From assembly GCF_023715365.1 (NCBI RefSeq), contig NZ_JAMBNZ010000010.1, forward strand, positions 1-64,000: a stretch of 64,000 nucleotides of DNA, read 5' to 3'. The position numbers were made by a program, and so were the translations under genes. Position 1 is the first letter of the stretch. Each line of letters opens with the position of its first letter. The notes beneath the pieces are model-generated. The model saw only the letters and a list, made by a program, of their open reading frames with translations. It did not search any database and had not been told where the DNA came from. Below, piece after piece: positions 44,712 through 53,675 of this stretch. This DNA is from Georgenia satyanarayanai (GTDB lineage Bacteria; Actinomycetota; Actinomycetes; Actinomycetales; Actinomycetaceae).

Positions 44712-45146
44712 ATGAGTGCACTAGCGATTCCCGCGGTCCCGGTCCGAGAGGTGCCCGGCCGGCGCCGGGGTCACCTCCAGCTCGTCGGCCCCGGCTACGT
44801 GGCCCCGGCCCCGCGGCCCGCCGAGCCCGCGTCGGCCGCCCGCCCGGCGGTCCGCCTGACCGCCCGCGGCCGTCTCGTGCGGTCCGTGCTCGTGCTCACC
44901 GTCGCCCTCACCGCTGCCGTCGCCGGTGGCGGCTGGCTCGGCAGCCTCACGGCGGACGCGCAGGGCTACCAGGGCCCGGTGGAGCGCGTGAGCGTCGCCA
45001 CGGGGGACACCCTGTGGGCGATCGCCGCGGCCACGGCGCCCGAGGGGCAGGACGTTCGGGATGTGGTCGACGAGATCCTCCAGCTCAACGGGCTCGCCTC
45101 GGGCGACCTCGTCGTGGGCCAGCAGCTCGTCGTCCCGGCGGGCTGA
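44712..45146 (+). CDS. SOS-inducible LysM membrane protein (Rv2719c/DivS-position homologue)
   Basis: 144-residue protein with a basic cytoplasmic N-terminus, one transmembrane helix (about 57-77) and an extracellular LysM domain (about 91-142; [18 protein letters not shown]...[14 protein letters not shown]). LysM binds peptidoglycan. The gene lies between lexA (divergent) and nrdR, precisely where M. tuberculosis has Rv2719c (ChiZ) and corynebacteria have the division suppressor divS, and it has two LexA boxes. A damage-induced brake on septation is therefore the likely role, inferred from synteny. ATG 44712 follows AAGGAGGAG. Confidence 0.88.
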   Translation: MSALAIPAVPVREVPGRRRGHLQLVGPGYVAPAPRPAEPASAARPAVRLTARGRLVRSVLVLTVALTAAVAGGGWLGSLTADAQGYQGPVERVSVATGDTLWAIAAATAPEGQDVRDVVDEILQLNGLASGDLVVGQQLVVPAG

Positions 45147-45237
45147 GCCCGCGCAGCCTTGCACCTCGCGCCGCGGCGCCCGTACCGTGCTCCCAGCGGT
45201 GCCACGCGGTGGCCTGCCCAAGCAGCGAGGAGCTCAC

Positions 45238-45747
45238 GTGCACTGTCCGTTCTGCCGGAACGCGGACTCGCGGGTCATCGACTCGCGGACGGCGGACGAC
45301 GGTTCCGCGATCCGTCGGCGTCGCGAGTGCACGGCCTGCCACCGCCGCTTCACGACCGTCGAGACCTCGAGCCTCTCGGTCGTCAAGCGCTCCGGCGTCG
45401 TCGAGCCCTTCAGCCGCCAGAAGGTCGTCGCCGGCGTCCGCAAGGCCTGCCAGGGCCGTCCCGTCTCCGACGACGACCTCGCGCTCCTCGCCCAGCAGGT
45501 GGAGGAGACGGTGCGGGCGGCCGGGGCGGCGCAGATCAACGCCCACGACGTCGGGCTGGCGATCCTCGGGCCCCTCCGCGAGCTCGACGAGGTCGCCTAC
45601 CTCCGCTTCGCCAGCGTGTACTCCGCCTTCACGTCGCTGGAGGACTTCGAGGCGGCGATCGCAGCGCTGCGCGCGGAGCGCCCGATCGACCCCGTCACCG
45701 AGGGCGACTCCGCTACTGTGGGGCCCAGCGAGCCGGGCTCGCACTGA
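45238..45747 (+). CDS. nrdR: Transcriptional repressor NrdR
   Basis: Zn/ATP-cone regulator of ribonucleotide reductase genes. Zinc-ribbon cysteines are at 3, 6, 31 and 34 (CPFC...CTAC), followed by the ATP-cone ([24 protein letters not shown]). The product is 169 residues with a slightly extended polar C-terminus (normal 150-160). GTG 45238 follows GCGAGGAG. A -10 (TACCGT, 45183-45188) gives it its own promoter with a 45-nt leader. A strong bidirectional terminator follows. Confidence 0.96.
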   Translation: MHCPFCRNADSRVIDSRTADDGSAIRRRRECTACHRRFTTVETSSLSVVKRSGVVEPFSRQKVVAGVRKACQGRPVSDDDLALLAQQVEETVRAAGAAQINAHDVGLAILGPLRELDEVAYLRFASVYSAFTSLEDFEAAIAALRAERPIDPVTEGDSATVGPSEPGSH

Positions 45748-45749
45748 CC

Positions 45750-45791
45750 ACCGGTGACGGTGGCGGAGGGGAAGCCGCCACCGTCACCGGT
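45750..45791. terminator. Bidirectional terminator between nrdR and the aldo-keto reductase gene
   Basis: A perfect 17-bp stem (45750-45766 with 45775-45791) closes an 8-base loop. It starts 3 bp after the nrdR stop and ends 5 bp before the stop of the convergent gene. Confidence 0.92.
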
Positions 45792-45795
45792 CTCC

Positions 45796-46821
45796 TCAGC
45801 GCTTGGCCCAGATGTTGATGCCGGCGTCCACGGCGTGCCCGTCGATCCGCTCCAGCTCCTCGTCGCTGATGTGGACGTTGTCCAGCGCCGCGAGCGAGTC
45901 GTCGAGCTGGGCCACGCTCGAGGCGCCGACGAGTGCCGTCGTCACGCGCGGGTCGCGCAGCACCCAGGCGAGAGCGAGCTGGGCCAGGGTCTGGCCCCGC
46001 TCCTTCGCGATCCCCGACAGCGCGCGGATGTGCGCGAGCGTCTGCTCGGTGAGGAAGTCCTCGCTCAGCGACCCGCCACGGGCGGCGCGGGAGTCCGCCG
46101 GGACGCCGTCGAGGTACTTCTCGGTGAGCATCCCCTGCGCGAGCGGGGAGAAGACGACGTTGCCCATGCCCGCCTCCTCGGTGACGTCGAGCACCGAGGG
46201 CGTGCCCTCCTCGACCCACCTGTTGAGCATCGAGTACGAGGGCTGGTGGACGAGGAGGGTCAGGCCGATCTCCTCGGCCACGGCCACCGCCTCGGCCGCG
46301 CGCTCGGCGGTGTAGGAGGAGATGCCCGCGTACAGCGCCCGACCGGAGTCGACGGCGGTCTTCAGGGCGCCCATCGTCTCGCGCAGCGGCGTGCTCGGGT
46401 CGTCACGGTGGGAGTAGAAGATGTCGACGTAGTCGAGCCCGAGGCGACGCAGGGAGGCGTCGAGGGACGACAGGAGATACTTGCGCGAGCCCCACTCGCC
46501 GTAGGGGCCCGGCCACATGCGGTAGCCGGCCTTGGTCGAGATGACGAGCTCGTCGCGGTAGGGCGCGAGGTCCTCGGAGAGGAGCCGCCCGAAGAAGGAC
46601 TCGGCCGCGCCCGGCGGCGGGCCGTAGTTGTTGGCGAGGTCGATGTGCGTGACCCCGCGGTCGACGGCGTGCAGGACGATCTCGCGCTGGGTGTCCTCGG
46701 CGTGGCTGTGGCCGAAGTTCTGCCACAGGCCCAGCGCGATGGCCGGCAGGTCGAGCCCGCTGCGCCCGCAGCGGCGGTAGGTCATCGAGTCGTATCGGTC
46801 GGAGTGTGCCTGGTAGCTCAT
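45796..46821 (-). CDS. Aldo/keto reductase, YghZ/Kv-beta type
   Basis: NADPH-dependent carbonyl reductase of 341 residues. TIM-barrel landmarks: THIDLANNYGPPPGAAE (catalytic Asp and Tyr), ISTKAGYRMWPGPYGEWGSRK (catalytic Lys), DYVDIFYSHR (catalytic His) and the NADP-binding VGASSVAQLDDSLAAL. The GYRMWPGPYGEWGSRKY stretch is typical of the YghZ (L-glyceraldehyde-3-phosphate reductase) group. ATG 46821 has a -10 (TACCGT) 6 bp upstream, so it can be expressed apart from serA, which ends 26 bp before it. Confidence 0.93.
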   Translation of the reverse strand: MSYQAHSDRYDSMTYRRCGRSGLDLPAIALGLWQNFGHSHAEDTQREIVLHAVDRGVTHIDLANNYGPPPGAAESFFGRLLSEDLAPYRDELVISTKAGYRMWPGPYGEWGSRKYLLSSLDASLRRLGLDYVDIFYSHRDDPSTPLRETMGALKTAVDSGRALYAGISSYTAERAAEAVAVAEEIGLTLLVHQPSYSMLNRWVEEGTPSVLDVTEEAGMGNVVFSPLAQGMLTEKYLDGVPADSRAARGGSLSEDFLTEQTLAHIRALSGIAKERGQTLAQLALAWVLRDPRVTTALVGASSVAQLDDSLAALDNVHISDEELERIDGHAVDAGINIWAKR

Positions 46822-46827
46822 GGCCAC

Positions 46828-46833
46828 ACGGTA
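46828..46833 (-). promoter_or_regulatory. -10 element of the aldo-keto reductase gene, leaderless type
   Basis: TACCGT on the minus strand lies 6 bp before ATG 46821. Confidence 0.5.
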
Positions 46834-46847
46834 GTGCGGCAGGGCTG

Positions 46848-48074
46848 TCACCGACCGGCGAGGAGCACCCGCAGCCGGATGGTGTCGGGGACCTCGTCCA
46901 GTGCCACGCGCGCCTCGTCGGGCAGCTCCCCGCCGATGTCGGTGACGACGTAGCCGAGGTCGCCGCGCGTGCCGAGGATCTGGCCCTCGATGTTCGCCCC
47001 GCTCTCGGCAAAGGCCTGGTTGACGAGGGCGAGGGCGCCGGGGGTGTTGCGGTGGAGGTAGGTGACCCGGTAGCGGGCCGTGGGGGCGCGGTCCAGGGCG
47101 AGCGGCGGGACGTTGACGCTCATCGTCGTCGTGCCGTCGAGGAGGTAGGAGGCGAGCTTGTTCGAGACGAACGCGCCGATGCCCTCCTGCGCCTCCTCCG
47201 TCGAGCCGCCCACGTGCGGGGTGAGAATGACGTTGGGCAGGCCGCGCAGCTCGGAGTCGAAGGGGTCGCCGTTGCGCTTGGGCTCCGTGGGGAAGACGTC
47301 GACGGCGGCACCGGCGATCGCACCGGCGAGCACCCGCTCGCGCAGGGCGGCGTAGTCGACGAGGAAGCCCCGCGAGAGGTTGAGGAAGATCGCCCCGGGG
47401 CGCATCCGCTCGAACTGCGCGCGCCCGAACATGCCGGCGTTGCCCGCCCGGCCGTCGACGTGGAGGGTGACGACGTCGGCGATCTCGAGGAGCTCCTCGA
47501 GGCTGCCCATGCGCCGGGCGTTGCCCAGCGCGAGCTTCTCGGCGGTGTCGTAGAAGACGACGCGCATGCCGAGCGCCTCGGCGAGGACGGAGAGCTGCGT
47601 GCCGATGTTGCCGTAGCCGACGATCCCGAGCGTGCGGCCACGGACCTCGTGCGAACCGGCCGCCGACTTGTCCCAGCGCCCCTCGTGCAAGGCGCTGTCC
47701 TGGACCGTGAGGCGCCGGTTGAGCGCGATGATCTCCGCGAGGGTGAGCTCGACGACCGAGCGCGTGTTGGAGAAGGGGGCGTTGAACACCGCCACCCCGC
47801 GGTGGGCCGCGGTGGCGAGGTCGACCTGGTTGGTGCCGATGCAGAAGGCACCGATCGTCAGCAGGTCCGGGGCGGCCTCGAGGACGCGCCGCGTGACAGT
47901 TGTCTTCGAGCGGATACCGAGCACCTGGACGCCGTCGAGGGCGGCGATGAGCTCGTCCTCGTCCATGGCGCCAGTGTGGCGCACCACCTCCAGCCCGGCG
48001 GACTCGAGGGCTGCGTCGGCGTTCTCGTGGGGGTTCTCCAGTAGCAGTGCGCGCACCCGCCCATGGTGGCGCAC
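46848..48074 (-). CDS. serA: D-3-phosphoglycerate dehydrogenase with ACT domain
   Basis: First step of serine synthesis. The 408-residue product follows the E. coli SerA layout: substrate domain, Rossmann motif GIVGYGNIGTQL, FLNLSRGFLVD, catalytic region LTPHVGGSTEEAQ, then an ACT domain from about residue 335 (VTYLHRNTPGALALVNQAF). The ACT ligand-binding segment suggests feedback by serine. This two-domain form lacks the intervening ASB domain found in mycobacterial SerA. GTG 48074 is the longest start; GTG 48056 (beginning VRALLLENP) is equally plausible. Confidence 0.92.
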   Translation of the reverse strand: MRHHGRVRALLLENPHENADAALESAGLEVVRHTGAMDEDELIAALDGVQVLGIRSKTTVTRRVLEAAPDLLTIGAFCIGTNQVDLATAAHRGVAVFNAPFSNTRSVVELTLAEIIALNRRLTVQDSALHEGRWDKSAAGSHEVRGRTLGIVGYGNIGTQLSVLAEALGMRVVFYDTAEKLALGNARRMGSLEELLEIADVVTLHVDGRAGNAGMFGRAQFERMRPGAIFLNLSRGFLVDYAALRERVLAGAIAGAAVDVFPTEPKRNGDPFDSELRGLPNVILTPHVGGSTEEAQEGIGAFVSNKLASYLLDGTTTMSVNVPPLALDRAPTARYRVTYLHRNTPGALALVNQAFAESGANIEGQILGTRGDLGYVVTDIGGELPDEARVALDEVPDTIRLRVLLAGR

Positions 48075-48112
48075 CGGCGCACGATCGGGAAAACCGATCC
48101 GCCCTGCGGACG

Positions 48113-50323
48113 TCAGTCGGTCAGCCCCGGGGGCAGTGCGCCGCGGTGCAGGACGTGCAGCAGGCGCGTGGGACGCGTCATCGCGACGTAGAGGTCACCC
48201 GGCCCTCCTGCGGCGATGTCCTGCGGCTCCACGAGGACGACGACGTCGAACTCCAGCCCCTTGGCGGTGACGGCGTCCAGGACGACGACGGGCGCGGCGA
48301 GCACGTCGCCGCCCGGGGCCTCGAGCGCGGAGCCGAGCAGCGGGGCGAGGAGCTCGCGCATGGCCGGCACGCGGCCCGGACCCGTGAGGACCGCGAGGCG
48401 TCCCCGGCCCATCGCCGCATGCTCCGCGACGACGACGCCGGCCACCTCATGGTCACCGGCCACCCGCGTCGTGCGCAGCGAGTCGGGGACCGAGCGTGCC
48501 GAGCGCGCCGGCGCGGCCTGGGCGCCGCCCGCCGCGCGCAGCACCCGGACGGCGGCGCCCATGACCTCCGCCGGCGTGCGGTAGTTGATCGTCAGGGCCG
48601 CGGTCCGCACGTGCTCGCTGGCCGCGGTGCCCAGGAGCTCGGTCCAGCTGCGCGCCGGCTGGTGGCCCGAGCGCTGGTCGAGGTCGCCGACGAGCGTCAT
48701 CGACCGGCTGGGGTTGCGGCGCAGCAGCGCGCGCCACGCCATGGGGGAGAGCTCCTGCGCCTCGTCGACGACGATGTGCCCGTAGGTCCACTCGCGGTCG
48801 GACGCCGCCCGCTCGGCAAGGCTGCGCCGCGCCTCCGGTGCCGCGAAGCGCGAGGCGAGGGTCTGGGCGTCGACCATCCCGCCCCCGATGCCGTCCTCGC
48901 GGATCGCGTGCTCGGCGTAGGCGACGTCGGCCGCCCGCTCGGCGGCCCGCGCGAGCCGGGCACGCTCCTCCTCCGGGTTCTCCAGGCGCCCGAGGAGGAC
49001 GGCGAGCTCGTCGAGCAGCGGCAGGTCCGCCGGCGTCCACGGGGCGTCGGCGGGGCGGCGGAGCAGCCGACGATCCGCCAGGCTCAGGCCGCGACCGTGC
49101 CGCGCGAGGAAGGCGGAATCCGAGTAGAGCCGACGCAGCAGCTGCTCGGCCGTGGTGGGCATCCACCGCAGGTTGATCTCGCGGCGCGCGTCGCGCGACT
49201 CGCGCAGCGACTGCAGCAGCCAGCCCTGCTCGGACTCCAGGTCCAGGCCCTTCTCCCCGGCCCAGCGCCGGGTGAGCGCGTCGAGCACGGCGGTCGCGTA
49301 GGTGCGGCGCGCCACGTTGTGCGGCCGGGAGCTGCGGCGGGCCCGCTCCTGCGCGGCGCGCACGTCCTCCGGCTCGAGGCGCACCTGCTCGCCGTCGACG
49401 TCGAGCAGCACCGGCTGCTCCAGGCGCCGGGGCAGCCCGCGCACGGCGTGACGCAGCACCTGCGCCATGACGGCCCGGCCCTTGACCTCGGCCACCGCCT
49501 CTGGCTCGCTGCCGGTCGCCGGGACGTCGGCGAGGAGGTCACCGAGCGTCGTCGCGACGACGCCGCTCTCGCCGAGCGAGGGGAGCACCTGCTCGATGTA
49601 GCGCAGGAAGACGCGGCTGGGCCCGACGACGAGGACGCCGGAGCGCTCGAGGCGCTCGCGGTGGGTGTAGAGCAGGTAGGCCGCGCGGTGGAGAGCGACC
49701 GCCGTCTTCCCGGTGCCCGGGCCACCCTCGACGACGAGCACGCCCTCGGACTCCGCGCGGATGATCTCGTCCTGCTCGGACTGGATCGTCGCGACGATGT
49801 CACCCATCCGGCCCTCACGGGCGGCGGCCATCGCCGCGAAGAGGGCGCCCTCACCGGTGAGACCCTCGACGTCGGCCGCGGTGTCGAGCAGCTCGTCCTC
49901 GACCCCGGTGACCTGCCGCCCCCGGGTCATGAGGTGGCGCCGGCGCACGACGTCGCCGCGCCGCGCCGCCGTCGCCTGGTAGAAGGGCCGCGCCGCCGGG
50001 GCACGCCAGTCGATGAGCAGCGACTCCTGGTCCTCGTCGGCGATCCCGATGCGCCCGATGTAGCGGCGTGCGGCGTCGGTGAGGTCGAGGCGGCCGAAGA
50101 CCAGCCGGTTCTCCACCTGCTCCAGGCGCGACAGCGTGTCCTCGTAGTGGACCGCGAAGGCGTCACGCTCCGAGCGGTTCTGCGGCGTGCCGCTCGCCCC
50201 CTGCCGCCGGACCTCCTCCAGGCGCTGGCGGTAGCGGCGCCGGAGCTCGTCCAGGCGCCCGTAGACGTGGTCGACGAACTCCTGGTCCGCCTGCCACGTC
50301 ATCTCTGCCTCGTTCGGCTGCAC
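48113..50323 (-). CDS. helD: HelD-type RNA polymerase-recycling helicase (class II)
   Basis: UvrD/Rep-like ATPase that dissociates stalled RNA polymerase. The 736-residue product starts with a charged coiled coil (about 1-75, ELRRRYRQRLEEVRRQ) that in HelD enters the polymerase secondary channel. Walker A EGGPGTGKT ends at residue 207, HIVVDEAQELSPM is motif II, LVGDLDQRSG motif III and LYVAMTRPTRLLHVL motif VI. Length and N-terminus fit actinobacterial class II HelD. Some class II members (HelR) confer rifamycin tolerance; no rifamycin-associated element was recognised upstream. GTG 50323 is the start. It is divergent from the signalling operon. Confidence 0.9.
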   Translation of the reverse strand: MQPNEAEMTWQADQEFVDHVYGRLDELRRRYRQRLEEVRRQGASGTPQNRSERDAFAVHYEDTLSRLEQVENRLVFGRLDLTDAARRYIGRIGIADEDQESLLIDWRAPAARPFYQATAARRGDVVRRRHLMTRGRQVTGVEDELLDTAADVEGLTGEGALFAAMAAAREGRMGDIVATIQSEQDEIIRAESEGVLVVEGGPGTGKTAVALHRAAYLLYTHRERLERSGVLVVGPSRVFLRYIEQVLPSLGESGVVATTLGDLLADVPATGSEPEAVAEVKGRAVMAQVLRHAVRGLPRRLEQPVLLDVDGEQVRLEPEDVRAAQERARRSSRPHNVARRTYATAVLDALTRRWAGEKGLDLESEQGWLLQSLRESRDARREINLRWMPTTAEQLLRRLYSDSAFLARHGRGLSLADRRLLRRPADAPWTPADLPLLDELAVLLGRLENPEEERARLARAAERAADVAYAEHAIREDGIGGGMVDAQTLASRFAAPEARRSLAERAASDREWTYGHIVVDEAQELSPMAWRALLRRNPSRSMTLVGDLDQRSGHQPARSWTELLGTAASEHVRTAALTINYRTPAEVMGAAVRVLRAAGGAQAAPARSARSVPDSLRTTRVAGDHEVAGVVVAEHAAMGRGRLAVLTGPGRVPAMRELLAPLLGSALEAPGGDVLAAPVVVLDAVTAKGLEFDVVVLVEPQDIAAGGPGDLYVAMTRPTRLLHVLHRGALPPGLTD

Positions 50324-50439
50324 CGCGTCCCCGCTTCCGTCTCGACCGGCAGACCATTATGGACGACGGCGCGCGTGCCGTGCGTCCGAGGCCCTCCCCG
50401 CCGCTGCGTACGATGGCGCCACCGACCGGAAGGACCACA

Positions 50440-51567
50440 GTGACCGACAGCGAGGCCTCCGCAGCCCTCCACCTGCTTCTCGTGGAGGACGACGACGGCG
50501 ACGCCGTGCTCGTCGAGGAGCTCCTCCACGACGCCGGCATCGACACCGATGTCACCCGGGCCTGGAGCCTGGAGGCGGCGCTGGACGCCCTCGTCATGCC
50601 GGTCGACTGCATCCTCCTCGACCTCGGTCTGCCCGACGCCTCCGGCCTGGACGCGCTGCTCCAGCTGCGCAGCGCCTCCAGTGCGGCCGTCGTCGTGCTC
50701 ACCGGCCTCGACGACGCCGACCGCGGCCTGGAGGCCGTCGGCGCCGGCGCGGACGACTACCTCGTCAAGGGCACGGTGGGCGGCGAGGCCCTCGGCCGCG
50801 CGCTCCGCTACGCCGTCGAGCGTCGCCGTGGTGACCACGAGAAGCGCAACGAGGAGGAGCGGCGCGCCCACGTCGAGGCCGTCTCGAGCCTCGCCTCCGC
50901 GCTGCGCCCGTCGCCTCGCCTGTCCGGCGCGCCGGTGCGGGTCCTCGTCAGGAGCAACGACGGCGGACCGCTCTCGCCCCACCTGTGCGACGTCGTCGAA
51001 CGTCCCGACGGGTCCGTGCTCAGCGTCACCGGGACCGCCGCGGGCAGCGGACCGGCCGCGGCGGCGCTCGCGGTGAACGTGCGCGCCGCCTTCCGTGCGC
51101 TCGCGCTGAGCGAGCTGCCAGTCCCCGAGGTCCTCACCGTGCTCGACCGCCTCGCGGCGGCCCACGAGGGGGTGGTGAACGCCGTCGTCGTCGAGCTCGC
51201 TCCCGGCAGCCGCGAGGCGGTGTGTCACCTCGCCGGTCACCACGCCCCCCTGCTCCTGTCCGCGGACGCCGTCCCGCTCTCCGCGGCGGGCGACCGCGGT
51301 GCGCCGCTCGGCGCGGGACCGGGCGCACGTCCCGTCGTCCGCACGCACCTGCGTGCGCAGGACCGGCTGCTCGTGCTCCACACGGCCGTGCTCGACCAGG
51401 CGGCCAACGCGGCACCCGAGGGGTCCTCGCTCGGCACTGTGCTCGAGGCCGCCTCCCGCGGCACCGGTGACGACGCCGCACTCGCGGACACCGTCGAGCG
51501 GGCCGTGCGCGCCTACGGGCCGGACGGGCAGGTCGAGCTCACGCTGCTCGGTTGGACCCCCGCGTGA
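50440..51567 (+). CDS. Response regulator with a degenerate SpoIIE/PP2C-type phosphatase domain
   Basis: 375 residues. The receiver domain (about 8-125) is intact: acidic pair VEDDD, phosphoacceptor Asp61 in LLDLGLP, switch Thr in VVLTGL and Lys in YLVKG. A short coiled linker leads to a SpoIIE-like fold (about 165-370) recognisable by AAALAVNVRAAFRALAL, LAGHHAPLLL and AQDRLLVLHT. The metal-binding aspartates are missing: the GDVxGHG position reads GTAAGSG (198-204), the TDG position reads TAV (315-317), and the first GGD-type site is SPH. Catalysis is therefore unlikely; partner binding or sequestration is more plausible. GTG 50440 follows GGAAGGA; -10 TACGAT is at 50408. It overlaps the kinase gene. 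Confidence 0.82.
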   Translation: MTDSEASAALHLLLVEDDDGDAVLVEELLHDAGIDTDVTRAWSLEAALDALVMPVDCILLDLGLPDASGLDALLQLRSASSAAVVVLTGLDDADRGLEAVGAGADDYLVKGTVGGEALGRALRYAVERRRGDHEKRNEEERRAHVEAVSSLASALRPSPRLSGAPVRVLVRSNDGGPLSPHLCDVVERPDGSVLSVTGTAAGSGPAAAALAVNVRAAFRALALSELPVPEVLTVLDRLAAAHEGVVNAVVVELAPGSREAVCHLAGHHAPLLLSADAVPLSAAGDRGAPLGAGPGARPVVRTHLRAQDRLLVLHTAVLDQAANAAPEGSSLGTVLEAASRGTGDDAALADTVERAVRAYGPDGQVELTLLGWTPA

Positions 51568-53177
51568 GGTCCACCGGGGTCGCGTGGACCCTGCGCAACC
51601 GGCTGCGTACCGCGATCGTCGCCGCCGGCATCTCGCTCGGGCTCGTCCTGCTGGTGGGGATCGGGGCGTTCAGCCAGCTGTCCCGCTACCAGAACGAGGT
51701 GACGGGCGTCGTCTTCAACGCCGTCGTCGAGCTCGAGGAGCTGCAGGCCGACCTCATCGACGCCGAGGCCGCCGTGCGCGCCTACGCGCTGAGCGGCGAC
51801 GAGGTCCTCCTCGAGCCCTACACCGACCTCGCCTACGGCCGGCCGGACCGTGTGCGCGCCGGCCTCGTCGAGATCCTGCCGCAGGTGCCCGAGCTCAGCG
51901 GGCACTTCGACACGCTCGCCGCCGCCACCGACGACTGGCGCGCCGGCTACGCCAAGCCCCTCATCGACGCCACCCGCTCGCCCGACGTCGAGGTCGAGCT
52001 GGGGGAGTGGCAGGAGCCCGGTGCCGTGTTCTTCGGCGAGGTGCGCACGTCGCTGCGCGCGGCCCTGGACGACCTCATCGACTACCGGTCCGAGGGGGCC
52101 GCGGCCATGGCCCTGTGGCAGCGGGTGCTGCTGGGCTCCGTCATGGCGCTCGCGGTCCTCGGCCTCGTCACCGGCGTCCTCCTGTGGCGCTACCTGCGCC
52201 GGTGGGTGACCGACCCGCTCGAGGACCTCGCCGAGGGCAGCCGAGCCGTCGCGGAGGGCGAGCTGGAGCGGCCGGTGGCCGTCTCCGGGCCCGACGAGAT
52301 CGTCGCCCTCGCCCGCGACGTCGACCTCATGCGCCGCCGCCTCGTCACCCAGATCGCGACGACGGAGCGTGCGAGGGTGGAGCTCGAGGCGTCCAACCGC
52401 GACCTCGAGCAGTTCGCCTACGTCGCCTCCCACGACCTGCAGGAGCCGCTGCGCAAGGTCGCGTCCTTCACCCAGCTGCTCGAACGTCGTTACGGCGACC
52501 AGCTCGACGAGCGCGGGCACCAGTACATCGCCTTCGCCTCCGACGGCGCCCGGCGCATGCAGCGCCTCATCCAGGATCTCCTTGCCTTCTCGCGGCTCGG
52601 GCGCGGTGACGCGGAGCCGACGCAGGTGGACGTCGGCGACTGCCTCACCGAGGCCCTGGACAACCTCTCGGAGATGATCGAGGAGACCGGCGCGCAGGTC
52701 ACCTCCGACCCGCTTCCGGAGGTCCTCGGCCACGCGGGGCTCCTCACCCAGCTCATGCAGAACCTCGTCGGCAACGCCGTAAAGTTCCGCCGCCCGGACC
52801 AGACCCCCCGCGTGCACATCGGCGTCCAGCGGGTGGGCTCGGAGTGGCTCTTTCGCTGCAGCGACAACGGCATCGGGATCGAGCCGCGCCACGCCGAGCG
52901 TGTCTTCGCCATCTTCCAGCGGCTCCACGCCAAGGACGCCTACAGCGGCACGGGCATCGGCCTGGCGATGTGCAAGCGCATCGTCGAGCACCACGGGGGC
53001 AGGATCTGGGTGGAGCACCAGGACCCGAGCAAGGGCACGGCCGTCCGGTGGACGGTCCCCGCGTCCGCGCACCGGGGGCTGTCGACCGTCGAGCCGCGGA
53101 CAGGAACGGGCGACGAGCGTGCCATCATGACCTCGGGCGCCGCCGGCGGCCCGCAGACGAGTGAGGTGGACCGATGA
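51564..53177 (+). CDS. Sensor histidine kinase with CHASE3-like extracellular domain
   Basis: 537-residue membrane kinase. Helix 1 (about 14-37) is followed by an all-helical extracytoplasmic CHASE3-type domain ([23 protein letters not shown] is its signature), helix 2 (about 190-212), HAMP, a short coiled coil, the HisKA domain with phosphoacceptor His290 in [14 protein letters not shown], and HATPase motifs N ([12 protein letters not shown]), G1 (CSDNGIGI) and G2 ([18 protein letters not shown]). This is the phytochrome-like/HisKA type that commonly pairs with Rcp1-like regulators such as the next gene. GTG 51564 overlaps the preceding stop; the in-frame TTG at 51552 is less likely. The signal is unknown. 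Confidence 0.93.
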   Translation: MRSTGVAWTLRNRLRTAIVAAGISLGLVLLVGIGAFSQLSRYQNEVTGVVFNAVVELEELQADLIDAEAAVRAYALSGDEVLLEPYTDLAYGRPDRVRAGLVEILPQVPELSGHFDTLAAATDDWRAGYAKPLIDATRSPDVEVELGEWQEPGAVFFGEVRTSLRAALDDLIDYRSEGAAAMALWQRVLLGSVMALAVLGLVTGVLLWRYLRRWVTDPLEDLAEGSRAVAEGELERPVAVSGPDEIVALARDVDLMRRRLVTQIATTERARVELEASNRDLEQFAYVASHDLQEPLRKVASFTQLLERRYGDQLDERGHQYIAFASDGARRMQRLIQDLLAFSRLGRGDAEPTQVDVGDCLTEALDNLSEMIEETGAQVTSDPLPEVLGHAGLLTQLMQNLVGNAVKFRRPDQTPRVHIGVQRVGSEWLFRCSDNGIGIEPRHAERVFAIFQRLHAKDAYSGTGIGLAMCKRIVEHHGGRIWVEHQDPSKGTAVRWTVPASAHRGLSTVEPRTGTGDERAIMTSGAAGGPQTSEVDR

Positions 53178-53605
53178 CCGACATGATCGACGTGCTGCTG
53201 GTCGAGGACGACCCCGGGGACGTCCTCATGACCGAGGAGGCCTTCGCGGACTACAAGGTCGCCAACCAGCTCACCGTCGTCGCCGACGGTGAGTCCGCCA
53301 TGGCCTACCTGCGCAAGGAGGGGGAGTACGCCGACGCGCCGACGCCGGACCTCGTGCTCCTCGACCTCAACCTCCCCCGGATGGACGGCCGCGAGGTGCT
53401 CGGTGAGCTCAAGGCCGACCCCGAGCTGCGTCGCATCCCCGTCGTCGTCCTCACCACCTCCGACGCGGAGGAGGACATCCTGCGCAGCTACAACCTCCAC
53501 GCGAACGCCTACGTCACCAAGCCGGTGGACTTCGAGCGCTTCATCGAGGTCGTCCGCAAGATCGACGACTTCTTCGTCTCGGTCGTGCGGCTGCCCGGCC
53601 GCTGA
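53174..53605 (+). CDS. Single-domain response regulator, Rcp1 type
   Basis: 143-residue stand-alone receiver. The acidic pocket VEDDPGD, phosphoacceptor Asp64 in [11 protein letters not shown], Thr/Ser in VVLTTSD and Lys in YVTKPVDF are all present. The extended loop [10 protein letters not shown] and the C-terminal FFVSVVRLP are hallmarks of Rcp1-like regulators paired with phytochrome-type kinases. ATG 53174 overlaps the kinase stop (ATGA). There is no output domain, so signalling is by protein contact, perhaps with the REC-pseudophosphatase two genes upstream. Confidence 0.94.
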   Translation: MTDMIDVLLVEDDPGDVLMTEEAFADYKVANQLTVVADGESAMAYLRKEGEYADAPTPDLVLLDLNLPRMDGREVLGELKADPELRRIPVVVLTTSDAEEDILRSYNLHANAYVTKPVDFERFIEVVRKIDDFFVSVVRLPGR

Positions 53606-53675
53606 GCCACCGGGAATGCGGGCAGCGGCCCGCGCGTTCCACCCGGTGACCGAAGCCTGAGGAGGGAGAACGCTG

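Noticed and set aside
50324-50439. Rifamycin-associated element upstream of helD
   Set aside because: No matching 19-bp inverted element was recognised in the intergenic region.
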